The position numbers and the translations under genes are program-made. Below, in pieces: positions 60,830 to 64,000 of a DNA stretch of 64,000 nucleotides. Numbering within the stretch: the stretch's first letter is position 1; the number at the start of each line of letters is the position of its first letter. The stretch comes from an uncultured Poribacteria bacterium (lineage in GTDB: Bacteria; Poribacteria; WGA-4E; PCPOR2b), in NCBI GenBank assembly GCA_958296125.1, contig OY282444.1, forward strand, positions 744,001 through 808,000, given 5' to 3'. The notes under the pieces were generated by a model, which saw only the letters and a program-made list of their open reading frames with translations, had not been told where the DNA came from and made no database searches.

Positions 60830-61879
60830 ATGGTCAGAATTGGAATTATCGGCATCGGTTTTATGGGAATGATTCACTACTATGGGGCGAAGAAGATCTC
60901 CGGTGGGGAGGTCGTCGCTATCTGTACGCGCGATCAGAAAAAGTTGGATGGCGATTGGACAGGTATTCAGGGGAACTTCGGTCCGCGTGGTGGGATCGAG
61001 GATCTCTCGCACCTTCGGAAGTACAACCAGATCGAGGAACTCCTCGCAGACCCTGACATTGACATGGTGAACATCTGCCTCCCAACGTATATGCACAAAT
61101 CGGTCAGCATTGCTGCGCTCAAAGCGGGGAAGCATGTCCTTGTCGAAAAACCGATTGAGATTCGACTCGACGCTGCGAACGAGGTCGTGCAGGTCGGTGC
61201 AGAAAGCGGCAAGTATTTCATGGTGGCGCATGTGCTGCCGTTCTTCGCAGAATTTTCCTATGCAAAGCGGGTGGTTGAAAGCGGGGAATACGGGAAACTG
61301 CTCGGTGGGCATTTCAAGCGGGTAATTTCTCAACCGACATGGACGCGCGATTTCGCAGATATAGAGAAGAGTGGGGGCCCGGGTATCGACCTGCATATCC
61401 ACGATACGCATTTTATCCAGTTGCTCTGTGGCATCCCCGATGCAGTATTCTCGCAAGGTAAACTTGCCGCCGGTAATTTCGTCGAATATCTCACGACGCA
61501 GTATATCTACAAGGACAAAGATCTCTCGATTAGTTGCTCATCGGGGGCGGTGTCGCAGCAGGGGCGGGCATTTTCGCACGGCTTCGAGCTCTATCTGGAA
61601 AGAGCGACGTTGTTGTATGAATTTGCAACGCTTGGCGGCGAACCTGTCACCTCAACCCCGTTGACATTGTTGACCGATGATGGAACGGTTCACGAAGCCG
61701 ATTTGGGTGAGGTAGATCCTGTTGACGCTTTTACGGGTGAGATTCAGCACGCCGTTGATGCCATCAATAGTAGAAGTGCCCCAACCGCGCTATCGGGTGT
61801 TGGTGCGAGGGACGCACTTCTGCTGTGCTATAAAGAAGCAGAGTCGGTCAGGACCGGCGAAATTGTGCCGATCTCTTGA
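60830..61879 (+). CDS. Gfo/Idh/MocA-family oxidoreductase
   Basis: 349 aa. The Rossmann domain starts MVRIGIIGIGFMGMIHYYGA. The conserved VLVEKPIEI carries the catalytic Lys, and DLHIHDTHFIQLLCG is the substrate-binding Asp/His segment. The family oxidises or reduces sugars, inositols and related compounds with NAD(P). It ends seven bases before the end of a convergent sugar-type ABC ATPase. GGAGG precedes the ATG. Confidence 0.93.
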   Translation: MVRIGIIGIGFMGMIHYYGAKKISGGEVVAICTRDQKKLDGDWTGIQGNFGPRGGIEDLSHLRKYNQIEELLADPDIDMVNICLPTYMHKSVSIAALKAGKHVLVEKPIEIRLDAANEVVQVGAESGKYFMVAHVLPFFAEFSYAKRVVESGEYGKLLGGHFKRVISQPTWTRDFADIEKSGGPGIDLHIHDTHFIQLLCGIPDAVFSQGKLAAGNFVEYLTTQYIYKDKDLSISCSSGAVSQQGRAFSHGFELYLERATLLYEFATLGGEPVTSTPLTLLTDDGTVHEADLGEVDPVDAFTGEIQHAVDAINSRSAPTALSGVGARDALLLCYKEAESVRTGEIVPIS

Positions 61880-61886
61880 ACCAAGA

Positions 61887-63014
61887 TTAGCAAAGCACCT
61901 CACCTGTATCCCCTTCAAAGAGATGAATTCGCTCAGGGACGCAGTTCATCCACAACGTTTGTCCAATACGAACTTCAAACGTCATCCCAACTCTGGACTG
62001 CAAGATAATATCGTCACCCGCCTTGTCTTTGCCAAGAACCACATCCACAATCGTTTCTGCGCCGAGGGGTTCAAAGCTATAAACTTCCACAGGGATAGCT
62101 TCTGGGGCGTGCTCGGTGCTGATGAGCAGATCTTCCGGATGTACGCCGAGGACTAGATTTCGATCTCCCCCGGACGCGGTTAAGGTGTGGGCAATCTTTT
62201 CGTCCGTGACCGGCATCCGATGCCCCTCAATCAACTCTAGATAGACCCTCTCTCCGGAAGTTGCGAGTTGACAGGGAATCAGGTTCATGCTTGGATTGCC
62301 GATGAAACCGGCGACGAACAGATTCGCTGGATGGTCGTATATTTCCGTCGGTGTACCAACCTGCTGAACCCGCCCCGCTTCTAGCACAGCAACGCGGTCC
62401 GCCATCGACATGGCTTCGATCTGATCATGGGTGACGTATAAGGTTGTGGTTTCCAGTTGACGCTGCCGCCACTTAATCTCTGCCCGCATCTCCGTGCGAA
62501 GTTTGGCATCCAGATTGGAAATCGGCTCGTCCATCAGGAAGAGTTGGGGCCGCCGCACCATCGCCCTACCGAGTCCAACCCGCTGTGTTTCGCCCCCGCT
62601 GAGTTGATTCGGTTTGCGGTGTAGGAGATGTTCGATATGCAGCATTGACGCGATTTCCGTGACGCGGTTACCGATCTCAGCCTCTGATAGACCCCGCGGA
62701 TGTAGCGGAAACGCCATATTTTCGTAGACAGTTAGGTAGGGGTACAGGATATGCGCCTGAAACACAAAGGCAACATCCCGTTCAGCGGGGGTGAGGTGAT
62801 TAATCTGTTGATTATCTAGGTAGATTGCGCCGTTTTCAGGTAGGTCCAGCCCGGCGATACAACGCAAGGTGGTCGTTTTGCCTGCTCCAGTCTGACCGAG
62901 CAGGACAAAGAATTCTTGATCACGGATATCAAGGTTGATCCCATCAAGCGCGATAATGTCATCAAAGTGCTTGGTGAGATTTTCAAGTTTAATGGTCGGC
63001 ATAAGTGTTGACAT
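61887..63014 (-). CDS. MalK/UgpC-type ABC transporter ATP-binding protein
   Basis: About 375 aa. Walker A GQTGAGKTTTLRC, Q-loop VFQAHILYPYLTV, signature QLSGGETQRVGLGRA, Walker B QLFLMDEPISNLD, H-loop THDQIEA, then a C-terminal TOBE/MOI domain as in carbohydrate importers. ATG 63014 is one of three possible starts (GTG 63044, ATG 63002); none has a strong site. No permease or binding protein is adjacent within the window; they may be elsewhere, as the shared ATPases MsmK/MsiK are. Confidence 0.92.
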   Translation of the reverse strand: MSTLMPTIKLENLTKHFDDIIALDGINLDIRDQEFFVLLGQTGAGKTTTLRCIAGLDLPENGAIYLDNQQINHLTPAERDVAFVFQAHILYPYLTVYENMAFPLHPRGLSEAEIGNRVTEIASMLHIEHLLHRKPNQLSGGETQRVGLGRAMVRRPQLFLMDEPISNLDAKLRTEMRAEIKWRQRQLETTTLYVTHDQIEAMSMADRVAVLEAGRVQQVGTPTEIYDHPANLFVAGFIGNPSMNLIPCQLATSGERVYLELIEGHRMPVTDEKIAHTLTASGGDRNLVLGVHPEDLLISTEHAPEAIPVEVYSFEPLGAETIVDVVLGKDKAGDDIILQSRVGMTFEVRIGQTLWMNCVPERIHLFEGDTGEVLC

Positions 63015-63172
63015 ACTTTCACACGCTAAAGCGAGGGGCTTCACAGTTCAAATCCCTCGTTCTAGCATATGAAAATCTTCTATCAACGGGTGTTTCTCAT
63101 TGAGCCATGCAGGCATGTTGTTAGGTGTTGCTTGGTATTTGGTTTTCATGCCCTTTAGGTTCAGCGTCCATG

Positions 63173-63760
63173 TCACTGCTCATCATCGGCATCCATGCCA
63201 TCCATCGGGAACTGGACGAAGACACTATCCCTATCGGCTTTGGCGTGGCAGGCATGACACCCGTCAGCTGCATCTGGGAGTCCATCCCCCCTGACTTGCA
63301 TATACTCAGTGTTTTCATCGGGGCGAGCATATTTCCTGTATGTCCATCCATTATGGTGGGCATACATCGGATCGTCCGTTTTCATCATTGTCGCGACTTT
63401 CTGGACGAACGTGTTAGTGTCATCCATGATCGCCTTGACAACCATAGTCCCGGCGGGGTAAGCGGTCATGTTCATATCGTTCAATGCCATAGCCCCAATA
63501 TCGTTGATGTAGACGGTACGGGTGCCCGCGCCGTGTACTTCACCGGTTTCTATTGGAGCTGCAGCTTCAGCCAAAGGGCCCGGGACTGGAAGGGCGACAC
63601 TCAGCCACGAGGTGTACATTGTCATATCCATCATGTCGTCGGGTTCCATCATATCCGTCTCCGACACTGCCGGTGCTAAAATTTCCTCTACAAGATCGCA
63701 GGAGACGAAGGCAACGCAACTAATTAAAAGGATAGTCAAAGCTATCTGAAATTTTAACAT
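63173..63760 (-). CDS. Cytochrome P460-like haem c lipoprotein
   Basis: 195 aa. A lipoprotein signal (CVAFVSC, Cys ~21) is followed by a Met/Asp-rich linker. The domain has GTRTVYINDIGAMAL, YPAGTMVVKAIMDD, GWTYRKYA and a single C-terminal CHACH haem-binding motif (DGCHACHAKADRDSVFV). This order fits the cytochrome P460 family, which oxidises hydroxylamine or detoxifies NO-type species; a Lys that could form the P460 crosslink is in VVKA. No amo/hao gene is seen. Confidence 0.82.
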   Translation of the reverse strand: MLKFQIALTILLISCVAFVSCDLVEEILAPAVSETDMMEPDDMMDMTMYTSWLSVALPVPGPLAEAAAPIETGEVHGAGTRTVYINDIGAMALNDMNMTAYPAGTMVVKAIMDDTNTFVQKVATMMKTDDPMYAHHNGWTYRKYARPDENTEYMQVRGDGLPDAADGCHACHAKADRDSVFVQFPMDGMDADDEQ

Positions 63761-64000
63761 TGTTAATACTCCTTATTTTGAGATGCGTTTCATAGCAAGT
63801 TTTGGCAACTTGCAAGCTACGCCAAAAAGTAATGAAGAGCTGCTAATCTATTGGTACATAGCCGCAATGAATTGCTTGACTACCAGCATAGGCCCTTGTC
63901 AAATTGACATTTGCATAACTTCATTATAAATATACCATATTTCGTATTAATCTTCAACCATTTTTTAACAAGTGGTTGATTTTTCGCTGTAGCAAATTCG
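63761..64000. other. Intergenic, upstream of the P460-like gene
   Basis: AT-rich, no ORF supported. On the minus strand TTGACA (near 63898-63903) is the only clear -35-like hexamer, without a good -10. An AAGTTTTGGCAACTTGCAAG phrase (63798-63817) is another loose match to the dispersed AGTTGC motif. Confidence 0.35.

Noticed and set aside
63173-63679. 184-aa + strand frame at 63125-63679
   Set aside because: It is antisense to the lipoprotein with the CHACH haem motif and P460-type segments, which is clearly the real gene.

Overview
The window is bacterial chromosome of moderate G+C from a lineage I cannot name with certainty. The mix of genes fits an uncultured bacterium of the Candidatus Poribacteria type. 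It holds LRR surface proteins with SDISPL-type repeats, an FGE-fold protein, PhyH dioxygenase, Gfo/Idh/MocA oxidoreductase, a PmoA-like DUF6807 protein, many ECF sigma factors and a three-subunit molybdenum hydroxylase. This is inference from gene content; no 16S gene is present. There is no prophage, integrase, transposase or CRISPR array. Two tRNA genes (Thr-CGT, Phe-GAA) sit side by side near 7.2-7.4 kb.

Layout. 1-3.0 kb: the N-terminal 1002 codons of a secreted metzincin/LRR/Big_1 protein running off the left edge. 3.4-9.8 kb: an aldo/keto reductase coupled to an Sfp-type PPTase, an ECF sigma/anti-sigma/Spy-like operon, tRNAs, a VOC protein, and mnmA-comEA. 10-13.6 kb: a 58-aa zinc-ribbon gene behind a strong promoter, then an LRR-VWA-VWA surface protein. 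13.7-18.5 kb: a divergent Rieske pair, one of them a Rieske-GAF-PAS-sigma54-activator fusion, with a palindromic GTTTCAA box cluster between them. 18.8-22.1 kb: an FGE-fold protein, a membrane VWA protein and a PAP-phosphatase-like enzyme with no normal start codon. 22-26.6 kb: an orphan TAXI receptor, an SDR, pckA and a dipeptide-epimerase-like enolase. 27-29.5 kb: an ECF operon with paralogous membrane-anchored proteins. 29.6-33.4 kb: the molybdenum hydroxylase operon. 34-39 kb: SDR, OGG-type glycosylase (also without a normal start), coiled-coil protein, GNAT pseudogene, 6PGDH-like enzyme, DUF815 ATPase. 39-42.7 kb: two tail-sharing membrane proteins behind a sigma-2-only ECF remnant. 43-49.7 kb: Rad50-like ATPase, asd, PhyH, short UvrC-like protein, TPR protein. 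50-54.9 kb: a third ECF locus with TolB-like propeller, membrane proteins and another tail-bearing protein broken by a G8 frameshift. 55-64 kb: gamma-glutamyltransferase, a sugar-kinase/GalU fusion, DUF6807, phosphodiesterase, Gfo/Idh, MalK-type ATPase and a cytochrome P460-like lipoprotein.

The most coherent candidate for an undescribed system is a set of membrane-anchored proteins found beside ECF sigma-factor genes at three separate loci (27-29.5, 39-42.7 and 50-54.9 kb). Several end in the same C-terminal domain (ERFS...LLD.YG.EEGLRRLR..DP..AAQ.ER), and there are signs of recent duplication, decay and frameshifting. Two of the loci carry a damaged component, a sigma factor lacking domain 4 and a G8-split tail protein, so the family appears to turn over quickly. 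The other strong novelty is the Rieske-domain sigma54 activator, which looks like a one-protein redox sensor/regulator next to a second Rieske protein.

Intergenic DNA carries at least three dispersed repeat families: about 180-260 bp elements bounded by inverted AAGTTGCTA termini, a TAGGGTCATTTA...GGAACGGAGAGGGAT element, and a C-rich palindrome that has also entered a coding gene in frame.
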